Origin: Bolinopsis microptera
Lineage: Eukaryota; Ctenophora; Tentaculata; Lobata; Bolinopsidae
Direction: 5' to 3'
DNA: 64,000 nt
Assembly: GCF_026151205.1 (NCBI RefSeq)
Contig: NC_087078.1
Span: 9,006,675 to 9,070,674, forward strand
The notes beneath the pieces were generated by a model. It was not told the origin of the DNA, ran no database searches, and was given only the letters and a program-made list of their open reading frames with translations. The translations under genes were made by a program, and so were the position numbers. Positions 44,963-57,900 of this stretch are shown piece by piece (position 1 is the first letter of the stretch; every line of letters starts with the position of its first letter).

Positions 44963-45812
44963 TTAGAATACAAAGATTAGTACATTTTAGCTTATGATTA
45001 ATATTATATTTTTACCTATAGTTTACCTAGATGAGAATAAAAAATGTTGACCTGGATTCTTTTCGACGTATTTTTGTATTTGGTATAAAGGTCCTGCTAG
45101 TTATATATAAAATATATTTATATTTGCTTTAATTGATACTAGAAATAAAATTATCGTTTTCTTGAAATTGTTGTTTTCTTCATAGCCTTTTAGAGTAAAT
45201 CGTAAATCGATGTTGTTTACAGTACAATCTTATGTTTTTGTACTGAAGGATAGCCGGTAGCCTACTTAAACTTGGCCTTCAATTTTTGGCATGGCCCATT
45301 TTCATTCAACCTATCACAGTTCCTCAAATCATTCGGCTGAGTTGATCACATGTGCTTGCCTTGAACTTTTGAAGTCTTAAAGCTCATTGATAACATAATG
45401 AGCCCTACGATTTCCACTCACTCAGAGTTTTGATTATTTTGTGAATCTTATGTCATATATATAATCATTGGAAAGAGAATTGGAATAGCGGACGATCACA
45501 ACAAAGATGAAGTTATTTCGACTTTCCTTTGTCTAGATATATTATTGAAAAACACATCTGAATGTGCAAATGCGCTAACTTCACGTGCAGAATAGCATTT
45601 TTAAGTCAACATTACCAGCTAAGAGAATGATTTTTCCTGCAATGAGCTATCAATGAACTATTTAGAAATGTGCATTAAACCTTACTGTAGTGAAAATAGA
45701 ACTGTTCTAAATTGATGCTGAGAAATTGTAGGGGGACTCGGTCAGGTATCTTGTCAAACAGTTAACCTACCATAACTGTTTTATATGTCAGATAATATGT
45801 AAAAGTAGCATT
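44963..45812. other. Intergenic between divergent genes
   Basis: AT-rich, about 850 bp between two divergent starts, so it may hold promoters. No TATA box at a convincing distance was found for either. Confidence 0.35.
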
Positions 45813-47597
45813 ATGTGTAAGGAAGACTTGAAAGCTGCTTTGTCATCAACAAACAGAGGAAAAAATGTTCCTCTTATTTGCTGGGATGACGCACTGCAAA
45901 GAAGTAAAACTATAGATTTGAAGGAGGAAGACAATGTTAGCAAGGTAAGAATTAGTAGTGCCATTTCTTTTATTATATAAGTTAATTTTATTAAATTATA
46001 ATCATAATCTGGTTGTTTTATGATTCACTTATAATTCACCTCAGATAATTGTTGACAGTAACAACTCACTGTTGGAAGCCAGGAAAAAGTTTTACCTCCA
46101 ATCTACTCCACCCAAACCTCCGCTTCTCGCTCCATTTTCAGGTTTATCAACTTTTTAGGAATACGTTTTCTTCCTTCAATATTTTCATGGTAATTAAACC
46201 TGGTAGTGTCAACCTGGTAGTGTTAACCTGGTAGTGTTAACCTGGTAGTGTTAAGTGTTAACCTGGTAGTGTTAACCTGGTAGTGTTAAACTGGTAGTGT
46301 TAACCTGTTAGTGTTTACCTGGTAGTGTTTACCTGGTAGTGTTAACCTTGTAGTGTTTACCTGTTAGTGTTAACCTGGTAGTTTATCATGTTGTACCCTA
46401 GGTTCAGTAACATGGCAGTGTGAAACACAAGACTCTGATCCCAACAAAGGTTCAGATCTCCTCGTCATCTGGATAACACCAGCAATTGATACTTCTGCTG
46501 AGGTCATATTTTAGTTGATTTGTCATTTATCTTCAAGATTTGTCATTCATCTTGATTTAAAGTTATCTAATATGCATTAAGTTTTGCCCGATTGCGTGCC
46601 TAATTGAACCCATATTTCAGACAGAGAAACTGATTGCAGCGTATCCACCAGTGACTGAGTGGAAGTTTGATGTTTATCTGAACGATTTGACTGACAAAAC
46701 TCCTCTTCAAACCCTCCTTGACAGGTGATTTTGTTACTTCAACCCAGAGGTGGCTCGTGGGAGCTGGCTGGTGGTTGTGTCAGGGCATGTATGTACTATG
46801 TAATGTGTGACAGGCGACAGCAAACAAAAACGGAAACTTATGAAATGAGTGAAATACCACACGTTTACGATCTCAGCCGCGCAGTATGATAGCAGATAGT
46901 TCAAATAGCATGGTCGCTAAAGGGTCCTGATCGTATTAATTTCCAGTACGTTGATGCGATAATGTGCTTTGTAGCATTTACAATAAAGTGTGTGTTATTT
47001 CAAGCACCAGATTATAATTTTAGGGTGTCCACGGACGCCTGCACGCCCTCAACAGCCGCCTCTGTTTCAACCCTCTCACCCCTCAAACCATGTCAAACGG
47101 GACCCCCTCAAATGGAAAAGTGTATAACAATAAGTTGATAAGATGTCCCTTGTTCGCAGAGTCCCAGACAGTACAGATCCGACCTGTATAAAGATACCAC
47201 TCTCTACAGCACTCTCTAGAGGTAAACACATCGGGGATATGACTGGACACCGGTTGAAGGTATCTGCTAACGGCGTGTGGCCTTTCAGGTGAGATATTTC
47301 ACTTTCATTTTCACATTCTCTTTTAATTTCGGTCCAATCTTACTTCACTTTTGTTTTATTTTCACTTTTTCGTTCAAGGTCAACAATTCAGGTTATACTA
47401 ATACTACTCATCTAACCAGGTTCTATCTGGTTAACACTGTGATAAGACTAGGAGATAAGGCAGAATGTGGTATTGATGATAAAACACCGGAATCACTCAC
47501 TTTCGAGTCTTACAGTACTCCTCAGGTCGGTTATTTAAATATTACTATAAATGATAATGCCATTTTTATTTCAGCTATTGTTAATTTAGTAAACTAA
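45813..47597 (+). CDS. Unrecognised protein, 246 aa, six exons
   Basis: Exons are 45813-45944, 46045-46141, 46402-46502, 46621-46724, 47160-47288 and 47420-47597. They have canonical GT-AG ends and consistent phases (741 nt). Visible segments include VPLICWDDALQRSKTIDLKE, LLEARKKFYLQSTPPKPPLL, SDLLVIWITPAIDT, YPPVTEWKFDVYLNDL and CIKIPLSTALSRGKHIGDM. There is no signal peptide or membrane helix, and mixed alpha/beta content suggests a soluble domain. I could not assign a family. The last exon may instead splice at CAG|GTCGGT (47526). The acceptor at 47420 is used because a nearer CAG (47390) would put a stop in frame. Convergent with the SRCR receptor gene. Confidence 0.65.
46194..46385. repeat. 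14-bp repeat (CTGGTAGTGTTAAC), about 13 units
   Basis: Sits in intron 2 of the unrecognised plus-strand gene, starting about 55 bp after its donor and ending just before the next acceptor. Units vary (TTAACC/TTTACC, GGTAG/GTTAG). Confidence 0.9.
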
Positions 47598-47814
47598 TTG
47601 TTTCTGTAATTAAATGATTTGCCTGGTTCATCCTGTCGGTATGATGTTATGACAAATCATAATTACATCTTTACAAAAGAAAAGAAAAACTTACAAAATA
47701 AAAAAGTAAAGCAATCAAATGTTACAAACAAGATGATTAGTAAAACTGTAACACCATTATTAAAAGATAAAATGAATTAACTGAGCTGTACAAAATAGCA
47801 AATAAAAGTAAAAA

Positions 47815-48062
47815 TAATCGTAACCGCGGCAACACTACCATGTAAGGTAATTTAACCGCGGCAACACTACCATATAAGGTAATGTAACCGTGGCAACACT
47901 ACCATATAAGGTAATGTAACCGTAAAACACTACCAATTACCATATAAGGTAATGTAACCGCGTCAACACTACCATATAAGGTAATGTAACCGTGGCAACA
48001 CTACCATATAAGGTAATGTAACTGTGGCAACACTACCATATAAGGTAATGTAACCGTCAATA
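47815..48062. repeat. GGCAACACTACCATATAAGG repeat, about 7 units
   Basis: Units of about 35 bp: GTAACCGCGGCAACACTACC then ATATAAGGTAAT. A second block of about four units lies at 48830-48960. Single or partial relatives occur at 29465-29505, 49235-49280, 58290-58330 and 58690-58866. The core is an imperfect palindrome. Confidence 0.9.
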
Positions 48063-48493
48063 TACAGTCTAACCACGATACTGAACAAAGCGTTTGTTGT
48101 TAAATACTGAATTAAATCATAATCGGTAGTATGAATGATGATGTAAATGTTATATGCAAATTTTAATTAAGAAAAAGAATGTAATTTCCAATATTTTAGA
48201 CACTATTTTCGTCTGTTGTAAAATAATTTACGTAGCAAGGTTTTTTGTCATAATTTTATGTAGACAGGTCACTGTATCATCGAAGCGAAATCTAATTTGA
48301 TTGTTACAAAAATATGCAGACGTTCTTATTATATTAGAATAACGGTTAGTCAAGCCAATCTGACAATACCAAAAAACGGATTTCATTGTGAATCAATAAT
48401 TAACGTTATCGTAAAAATTGATTTTGTATTTTGTTTAATTAAATTGTTTTTGTTAAATAGTAGGAGGCCTCATAACAGTTATTGTTATTCAGC

Positions 48494-48550
48494 ACTCATC
48501 ACTCAGCACTCAGCACTCAGCACTCAGCACTCAGCACTCAGCACTCAGTA
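48494..48550. repeat. 7-bp repeat (CACTCAG), about 8 units
   Basis: A short pure array in the intergenic space between two convergent genes. No gene is visible in 48063-48977 outside repeats. Confidence 0.9.
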
Positions 48551-48829
48551 CTCATTTATCATAATTTGAAAACCCACTCTTATTAATGTGTTCTAATCGC
48601 TTCAGGTCATATTTAAAATTATCAACAATCAAATAAGATCGCACACCTAAAATAAAGTTTGTTGTTTGGATCTGGGTTGTGCCGGCAGTCTTGTGTAAAT
48701 TTAACTGAATGTCAAACTTAAAATAAGATATTTGTACGTATCTGATATCTACCAATACAAACTGAAACCCTAACCTTAGTACCCATCTCACATATTATCC
48801 CAGTTTTTGTCCATATAAAGTATGTACTA

Positions 48830-48960
48830 TGTAACCGTGGCAACATTACCATATAAGGTAATGTAACTGTGGCAACACTACCATATAAGGTAACGTAACT
48901 GTGGCAACACTACCATATAAGGTAATGTAACCGCGGCAACACTACCATATAAGGTAATGT
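48830..48960. repeat. Second block of the GGCAACACTACCATATAAGG repeat
   Basis: Four units of the family seen at 47815-48062, ending 18 bp before the stop codon of the SRCR receptor gene. It probably lies in or next to that gene's 3' UTR. Confidence 0.9.
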
Positions 48961-48977
48961 TCTCACTCCTCAGTCTC

Positions 48978-51900
48978 TCAGAACCTCTGGTCGGGTTCCT
49001 CCAGGAAATGATAGATGTTCTCCTCACTCCCCGGCATTGGGTTACTTGTCCCTCCTCCGCAGTAATCCCTCTCCTCTGCTGGTGCTGCTACACTGTCTGC
49101 TCTCATGTCCTGCCAGTCACTCTCTGATCCTCCTGAAATAAAAAAACAACGTGAAACTTTGTTGTTATATCACACAAGATTCTACTTTCTATCTTTGTAC
49201 TATTTGATTATTGAATTTTAAGTATCTACCATGATGACATATAAGGTAATATCACCATGGTATCACTATCATATAAGGTCATACGTATTCCCTCTGAAAC
49301 GAACCTGTAAGAGGCGCTGTAGAATAGGACATCCTCGGAACTTTCTTCTTCTTCTGTTTGCGTGACTTTGCGATGAGTAGAACTATTAGAGTTATACAGA
49401 CCACTGCCAGTACAACTATAATCCCGGTGAATATGGCACTGAGACTGCTCCTAGGACTTGTTCCCCTTATACCCTTAGCAGAACCTTTGTAATGCTGCGT
49501 CTCTATATCATACTGCTGCACACAGAATACCCCATTACCTATCTGGTCGGAATCATTGCAGGTCTCACAGGTGTAGTTAGTCCAGTACTCTCCGTTCTGA
49601 CAGTGGTTACACTGAGAGGCTCCTGCTGTAGACACTGTGTAGGCAGGACACTTGGTACATTCTACTGAGGAACCCTCACTGAAGTGGTTAGCTGGGCAGG
49701 CAGTGCACGTCTTGGTTACAGGATCCCACTTACTACCAGCACTACAACTACAGGCAGTGTGTCCGTGTACTGGCAATGTGTGAGCAGGACACTCAACACA
49801 CACTTTACCAGCATTGTCAAACCAAGCAGTACCAGTGCACATCACACACGCTCTGTTGCTCCAGTGCGTTCCCTGATCACAGCTACATTCCGCAGAGCCA
49901 GCAGGAGTTGTGGAGGTGGAGGGACACACTTCACAAGACACCATCTCTCCTTGTTTGTAGGTGTCCTGTAAGCAGGGTGAACACTGGCCATCTTCCCACT
50001 TCCAGACTGCACCGTCAGGACACAGACACGAGGCTTTATCTTGTGCTGCTCCTAGCGGACAAACCAGGCATTCTGTTCCAAGTCCATTACTTGCTGTTCC
50101 CTCTTCACAGTCCACACATTGTGCTCCATCCCACACCTTACCACCATCACAAGAGCAGCCAGCAGAGCCGGAGAGAGAAGTAGATCCCTCAGGACAGAAA
50201 AGACACGTTCCAGCCTCATTGTTCTTATAGCTTCCTGAGGAGCAGGGTATACAGGACCCATCACCTGAACTGTTCCACTCCCAGACCGTTCCATCAGGGC
50301 AAGTACACTTTTCTTCAGTAGAGGAGGATCCCAGGGGACAGATGGAGCAGCTGAGAGAACCCTCTAAGCTGACAGACCCTGCTTCACAACTGTTACACTC
50401 TTCTCCGCTCCAGTGCTCTCCTGGAGGACAGCTACAATGTTCAGCTCCTGCTGCAGATGTAGAACCTAGGGGACATGTTGAGCAGGAGGACATGTTCCCT
50501 GTTTTATAGGTGCTGGCAAGACAAGGCCTGCAGGACCCTGTGTTCTGATCTACCCACTCCCAAACCAGACCATCATCACACAGACAACTAGATCCTGCTC
50601 CTCCGTTCTCACAGGTCACACAGACTGTTGCTCCAGCGTTGCTTGCAAATCCTGGGCTGCATTCCACACATTCCTGGTTACTCCAGTAGGTCCCTGCTTC
50701 ACAGGAGCAGGAACTGGACCCTGTTAGAGCTGTGGATCCTGTAGGACACAGCTCACAATGCAGCATCTCTCCTTCTATAAATTTATCCTGAGGACATGGC
50801 ACACAGGCTCCCAAAAGGGCGTGGTTCCACAGCCAGTACAGTCCGTCAGGACACGAACAGGACCTATCACTGTCTACAGGTTGTGAACCTTCAGGACACT
50901 GGTGACAGGTTCCCTCCACTCCTGCGTAGTCATCAGGACACCTCTTACACCTGCCGTTACTCCACATAGTACCAGGACGACAGTTACACTTATCAGAACC
51001 GGGCCGGGAGGTGGAGATACCCGGACAACTTGAACAGGACGTGGAACCGGAGACTGAGCTGTAGAAGTTAGCAGGACACTCCTCACAGGTTGAGTTTATC
51101 AGGTAGTGGCCAGCCGGACAGGTTACATAACACTCTGAAGTGGGACACTCCAGGATAGGTGGACAGGTCTGTGGAGGATCTGTTTCAACCTGCGGGGGAT
51201 CTGTTTCAGTCTGTGGAGGATCCGTTTCAGTCTGTGGAGGATCTGTTTCAGTCTGTGGAGGATCTGTTTCAACCTGCGGGGGATCTGTTTCAGTCTGTCG
51301 GGGATCTGTTTCAGTCTGTGGGGAATCTGTTTCAATCTGTGGAGGTTCTGTTTCAACCTGCGGGGGATCTGTTTCAGTCTGTGGGGAACTTGTTTCAATC
51401 TGTGGAGGTTCTGTTTCAACCTGTAGCTGTGGTGGTTCTGTGTCAGCAGGATCTGTTGCAAACTCTGGCACTTCAGTTACGTGAGCTGGTGTATTTGTTA
51501 CAGTCGCCGAGCAAGTCAGGTGAACATCCTCATTGTGCTGACAGTTGTGAACTGTGCTGTGTGTGCAACTAGACCAGCTCTCACTGCTACAGTCCACATT
51601 ATCCAACCCTATCTCCAGCCCGGTCTGAATATCGAACAGGCTCCCAGCAATCCAGCCCAAGGATCCAGGACGACCCATCTGACGACAGATAGCGTTAGCA
51701 GCGTTCTCGTCAAAGCTATCGTCACACACTGTGTTTCCGTTGTAAAGGAGCAGTCCTTGTTCTTCTCCGAGTATATCGTTACTGTCAGCGTCTATCAGGG
51801 AGAAGGGAGAGTGTCCTGCTTCTGAGGGAGGGTACCTGTGTTACTAATACTGATAGTAACGATCATTCTGATTCACAATTTCAGGTCTTTCCGGGTTTTT

Positions 51901-54900
51901 TTTCGTTTGTTTACAATCGTTAATATTCAAGTTGTTTTAGGGAAATTTCAGAATTGTCTTAAAACTTTATTAAAATGAATGATACGATAAACAACTTGGT
52001 TGCAGTCAGTGCCATTTGCCAATAAAACAACACTAAATACGGGTAACTCAGTGTGCCACCTTTTGGTTCCTCTGAGTTGCAGCTGAGGAACACGTCCTCA
52101 ATATGCCCACAGTTGTAACTAACCTGTTGGTTCCTCTGAGTTGCAGCTGAGGAACACGTCCTCAATATGCCCACAGTTGTAACTAACCTGTTGGTTCCTC
52201 TGAGTTGCAGGTGAGGAACACGTCCTCAATATGCCCACAGTTGTAACTAACCTGTTGGTTCCTCTGAGTTGCAGCTGAGGAACACGTCCTCAATATGCCC
52301 ACAGTTGTAACTAACCTGTTGGTTCCTCTGAGTTGCAGCTGAGGAACACGTCCTCAATATGCCCACAGTTGTAACTAACCTGTTGGTTCCTCTGAGTTGC
52401 AGCTGAGGAACACGTCCTCAATATGCCCACAGTTGTAACTAACCTGTTGGTTCCTCTGAGTTGCAGCTGAGGAACACGTCCTCAATATGCCCACAGTTGT
52501 AACTAACCTGTTGGTTCCTCTGAGTTGCAGCTGAGGAACACGTCCTCAATATGCCCACAGTTGTAACTAACCTGTTGGTTCCTCTGAGTTGCAGCTGAGG
52601 AACACGTCCTCAATATGCCCGCAGTTGTAACTAACCTGTTGGTTCCTCTGAGTTGCAGCTGAGGAACACGTCCTCAATATGCCCACAGTTGTAACTAACC
52701 TGTTGGTTCCTCTGAGTTGCAGCTGAGGAACACGTCCTCAATATGCCCACAGTTGTAACTAACCTGTTGGTTCCTCTGAGTTGCAGCTGAGGAACACGTC
52801 CTCAATATGCCCACAGTTGTAACTAACCTGTTGGTTTCCTCTGAGTTGCAGCTGAGGAACACGTCCTCAATATGCCCACAGTTGTAACTAACCTGTTGGT
52901 TCCTCTGAGTTGCAGCTGAGGAACACGTCCTCAATATGCCCACAGTTGTAACTAACCTGTTGGTTCCTCTGAGTTGCAGCTGAGGAACACGTCCTCAATA
53001 TGCCCACAGTTGTAACTAACCTGTTGGTTCCTCTGAGTTGCAGCTGAGGAACACGTCCTCAATATGCCCACAGTTGTAACTAACCTGTTGGTTCCTCTGA
53101 GTTGCAGCTGAGGAACACGTCCTCAATATGCCCACAGTTGTAACTAACCTGTTGGTTCCTCTGAGTTGCAGCTGAGGAACACGTCCTCAATATGCCCACA
53201 GTTGTAACTAACCTGTTGGTTCCTCTGAGTTGCAGCTGAGGAACACGTCCTCAATATGCCCACAGTTGTAACTAACCTGTTGGTTCCTCTGAGTTGCAGC
53301 TGAGGAACACGTCCTCAATATGCCCACAGTTGTAACTAACCTGTTGGTTCCTCTGAGTTGCAGCTGAGGAACACGTCCTCAATATGCCCACAGTTGTAAC
53401 TAACCTGTTGGTTCCTCTGAGTTGCAGCTGAGGAACACGTCCTCAATATGCCCACAGTTGTAACTAACCTGTTGGTTCCTCTGAGTTGCAGCTGAGGAAC
53501 ACGTCCTCAATATGCCCACAGTTGTAACTAACCTGTTGGTTCCTCTGAGTTGCAGCTGAGGAACACGTCCTCAATATGCCCACAGTTGTAACTAACCTGT
53601 TGGTTCCTCTGAGTTGCAGCTGAGGAACACGTCCTCAATATGCCCACAGTTGTAACTAACCTGTTGGTTCCTCTGAGTTGCAGCTGAGGAACACGTCCTC
53701 AATATGCCCACAGTTGTAACTAACCTGTTGGTTCCTCTGAGTTGCAGCTGAGGAACACGTCCTCAATATGCCCACAGTTGTAACTAACCTGTTGGTTCCT
53801 CTGAGTTGCAGCTGAGGAACACGTCCTCAATATGCCCACAGTTGTAACTAACCTGTTGGTTCCTCTGAGTTGCAGCTGAGGAACACGTCCTCAATATGCC
53901 CACAGTTGTAACTAACCTGTTGGTTCCTCTGAGTTGCAGCTGAGGAACACGTCCTCAATATGCCCACAGTTGTAACTAACCTGTTGGTTCCTCTGAGTTG
54001 CAGCTGAGGAACACGTCCTCAATATGCCCACAGTTGTAACTAACCTGTTGGTTCCTCTGAGTTGCAGCTGAGGAACACGTCCTCAATATGCCCACAGTTG
54101 TAACTAACCTGTTGGTTCCTCTGAGTTGCAGCTGAGGAACACGTCCTCAATATGCCCACAGTTGTAACTAACCTGTTGGTTCCTCTGAGTTGCAGCTGAG
54201 GAACACGTCCTCAATATGCCCACAGTTGTAACTAACCTGTTGGTTCCTCTGAGTTGCAGCTGAGGAACACGTCCTCAATATGCCCACAGTTGTAACTAAC
54301 CTGTTGGTTCCTCTGAGTTGCAGCTGAGGAACACGTCCTCAATATGCCCACAGTTGTAACTAACCTGTTGGTTCCTCTGAGTTGCAGCTGAGGAACACGT
54401 CCTCAATATGCCCACAGTTGTAACTAACCTGTTGGTTCCTCTGAGTTGCAGCTGAGGAACACGTCCTCAATATGCCCACAGTTGTAACTAACCTGTTGGT
54501 TCCTCTGAGTTGCAGCTGAGGAACACGTCCTCAATATGCCCACAGTTGTAACTAACCTGTTGGTTCCTCTGAGTTGCAGCTGAGGAACACGTCCTCAATA
54601 TGCCCACAGTTGTAACTAACCTGTTGGTTCCTCTGAGTTGCAGCTGAGGAACACGTCCTCAATATGCCCACAGTTGTAACTAACCTGTTGGTTCCTCTGA
54701 GTTGCAGCTGAGGAACACGTCCTCAATATGCCCACAGTTGTAACTAACCTGTTGGTTCCTCTGAGTTGCAGCTGAGGAACACGTCCTCAATATGCCCACA
54801 GTTGTAACTAACCTGTTGGTTCCTCTGAGTTGCAGCTGAGGAACACGTCCTCAATATGCCCACAGTTGTAACTAACCTGTTGGTTCCTCTGAGTTGCAGC

Positions 54901-57900
54901 TGAGGAACACGTCCTCAATATGCCCACAGTTGTAACTAACCTGTTGGTTCCTCTGAGTTGCAGCTGAGGAACACGTCCTCAATATGCCCACAGTTGTAAC
55001 TAACCTGTTGGTTCCTCTGAGTTGCAGCTGAGGAACACGTCCTCAATATGCCCACAGTTGTAACTAACCTGTTGGTTCCTCTGAGTTGCAGCTGAGGAAC
55101 ACGTCCTCAATATGCCCACAGTTGTAACTAACCTGTTGGTTCCTCTGAGTTGCAGCTGAGGAACACGTCCTCAATATGCCCACAGTTGTAACTAACCTGT
55201 TGGTTCCTCTGAGTTGCAGCTGAGGAACACGTCCTCAATATGCCCACAGTTGTAACTAACCTGTTGGTTCCTCTGAGTTGCAGCTGAGGAACACGTCCTC
55301 AATATGCCCACAGTTGTAACTAACCTGTTGGTTCCTCTGAGTTGCAGCTGAGGAACACGTCCTCAATATGCCCACAGTTGTAACTAACCTGTTGGTTCCT
55401 CTGAGTTGCAGCTGAGGAACACGTCCTCAATATGCCCACAGTTGTAACTAACCTGTTGGTTCCTCTGAGTTGCAGCTGAGGAACACGTCCTCAATATGCC
55501 CACAGTTGTAACTAACCTGTTGGTTCCTCTGAGTTGCAGCTGAGGAACACGTCCTCAATATGCCCACAGTTGTAACTAACCTGTTGGTTCCTCTGAGTTG
55601 CAGCTGAGGAACACGTCCTCAATATGCCCACAGTTGTAACTAACCTGTTGGTTCCTCTGAGTTGCAGCTGAGGAACACGTCCTCAATATGCCCACAGTTG
55701 TAACTAACCTGTTGGTTCCTCTGAGTTGCAGCTGAGGAACACGTCCTCAATATGCCCACAGTTGTAACTAACCTGTTGGTTCCTCTGAGTTGCAGCTGAG
55801 GAACACGTCCTCAATATGCCCACAGTTGTAACTAACCTGTTGGTTCCTCTGAGTTGCAGCTGAGGAACACGTCCTCAATATGCCCACAGTTGTAACTAAC
55901 CTGTTGGTTCCTCTGAGTTGCAGCTGAGGAACACGTCCTCAATATGCCCACAGTTGTAACTAACCTGTTGGTTCCTCTGAGTTGCAGCTGAGGAACACGT
56001 CCTCAATATGCCCACAGTTGTAACTAACCTGTTGGTTCCTCTGAGTTGCAGCTGAGGAACACGTCCTCAATATGCCCACAGTTGTAACTAACCTGTTGGT
56101 TCCTCTGAGTTGCAGCTGAGGAACACGTCCTCAATATGCCCACAGTTGTAACTAACCTGTTGGTTCCTCTGAGTTGCAGCTGAGGAACACGTCCTCAATA
56201 TGCCCACAGTTGTAACTAACCTGTTGGTTCCTCTGAGTTGCAGCTGAGGAACACGTCCTCAATATGCCCACAGTTGTAACTAACCTGTTGGTTCCTCTGA
56301 GTTGCAGCTGAGGAACACGTCCTCAATATGCCCACAGTTGTAACTAACCTGTTGGTTCCTCTGAGTTGCAGCTGAGGAACACGTCCTCAATATGCCCACA
56401 GTTGTAACTAACCTGTTGGTTCCTCTGAGTTGCAGCTGAGGAACACGTCCTCAATATGCCCACAGTTGTAACTAACCTGTTGGTTCCTCTGAGTTGCAGC
56501 TGAGGAACACGTCCTCAATATGCCCACAGTTGTAACTAACCTGTTGGTTCCTCTGAGTTGCAGCTGAGGAACACGTCCTCAATATGCCCACAGTTGTAAC
56601 TAACCTGTTGGTTCCTCTGAGTTGCAGCTGAGGAACACGTCCTCAATATGCCCACAGTTGTAACTAACCTGTTGGTTCCTCTGAGTTGCAGCTGAGGAAC
56701 ACGTCCTCAATATGCCCACAGTTGTAACTAACCTGTTGGTTCCTCTGAGTTGCAGCTGAGGAACACGTCCTCAATATGCCCACAGTTGTAACTAACCTGT
56801 TGGTTCCTCTGAGTTGCAGCTGAGGAACACGTCCTCAATATGCCCACAGTTGTAACTAACCTGTTGGTTCCTCTGAGTTGCAGCTGAGGAACACGTCCTC
56901 AATATGCCCACAGTTGTAACTAACCTGTTGGTTCCTCTGAGTTGCAGCTGAGGAACACGTCCTCAATATGCCCGCAGTTGTAACTAACCTGTTGGTTCCT
57001 CTGAGTTGCAGCTGAGGAACACGTCCTCAATATGCCCGCAGTTGTAACTAACCTGTTGGTTCCTCTGAGTTGCAGCTGAGGAACACGTCCTCAATATGCC
57101 CACAGTTGTAACTAACCTGTTGGTTCCTCTGAGTTGCAGCTGAGGAACACGTCCTCAATATGCCCACAGTTGTAACTAACCTGTTGGTTCCTCTGAGTTG
57201 CAGCTGAGGAACACGTCCTCAATATGCCCACAGTTGTAACTAACCTGTTGGTTCCTCTGAGTTGCAGCTGAGGAACACGTCCTCAATATGCCCACAGTTG
57301 TAACTAACCTGTTGGTTCCTCTGAGTTGCAGCTGAGGAACACGTCCTCAATATGCCCACAGTTGTAACTAACCTGTTGGTTCCTCTGAGTTGCAGCTGAG
57401 GAACACGTCCTCAATATGCCCACAGTTGTAACTAACCTGTTGGTACCTCTGAGTTGCAGCTGAGGAACACGTCCCCAATATGCCCACAGTTGTAACTAAC
57501 CTGTTGGTTCCTCTGAGTTGCAGCTGAGGAACACGTCCTCAATATGCCCGCAGTTGTAACTAACCTGTTGGTTCCTCTGAGTTGCAGCTGAGGAACACGT
57601 CCTCAATATGCCCACAGTTGTAACTAACCTGTTGGTTCCTCTGAGTTGCAGCTGAGGAACACGTCCTCAATATGCCCACAGTTGTAACTAACCTGTTGGT
57701 TCCTCTGAGTTGCAGCTGAGGAACACGTCCTCAATATGCCCACAGTTGTAACTAACCTGTTGGTTCCTCTGAGTTGCAGCTGAGGAACACGTCCTCAATA
57801 TGCCCGCAGTTGTTCTCCTCTGAGAAACTGCAGCTCCCCCAGTGTGGGTCACTACAGTCCACATTGTCCAGCGTTATCTCGTAGCTATCCTGGATTTCTA

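Noticed and set aside
51123-51572. Frames antisense or alternative to the receptor stalk
   Set aside because: They mirror the TETDPPQ coding repeat; the minus-strand frame continuous with SRCR4 and the Cys repeats is the real one.
52064-57756. CRISPR-like array
   Set aside because: Regular 64-bp units without unique spacers; the unit is exon-derived; the context is an animal intron.
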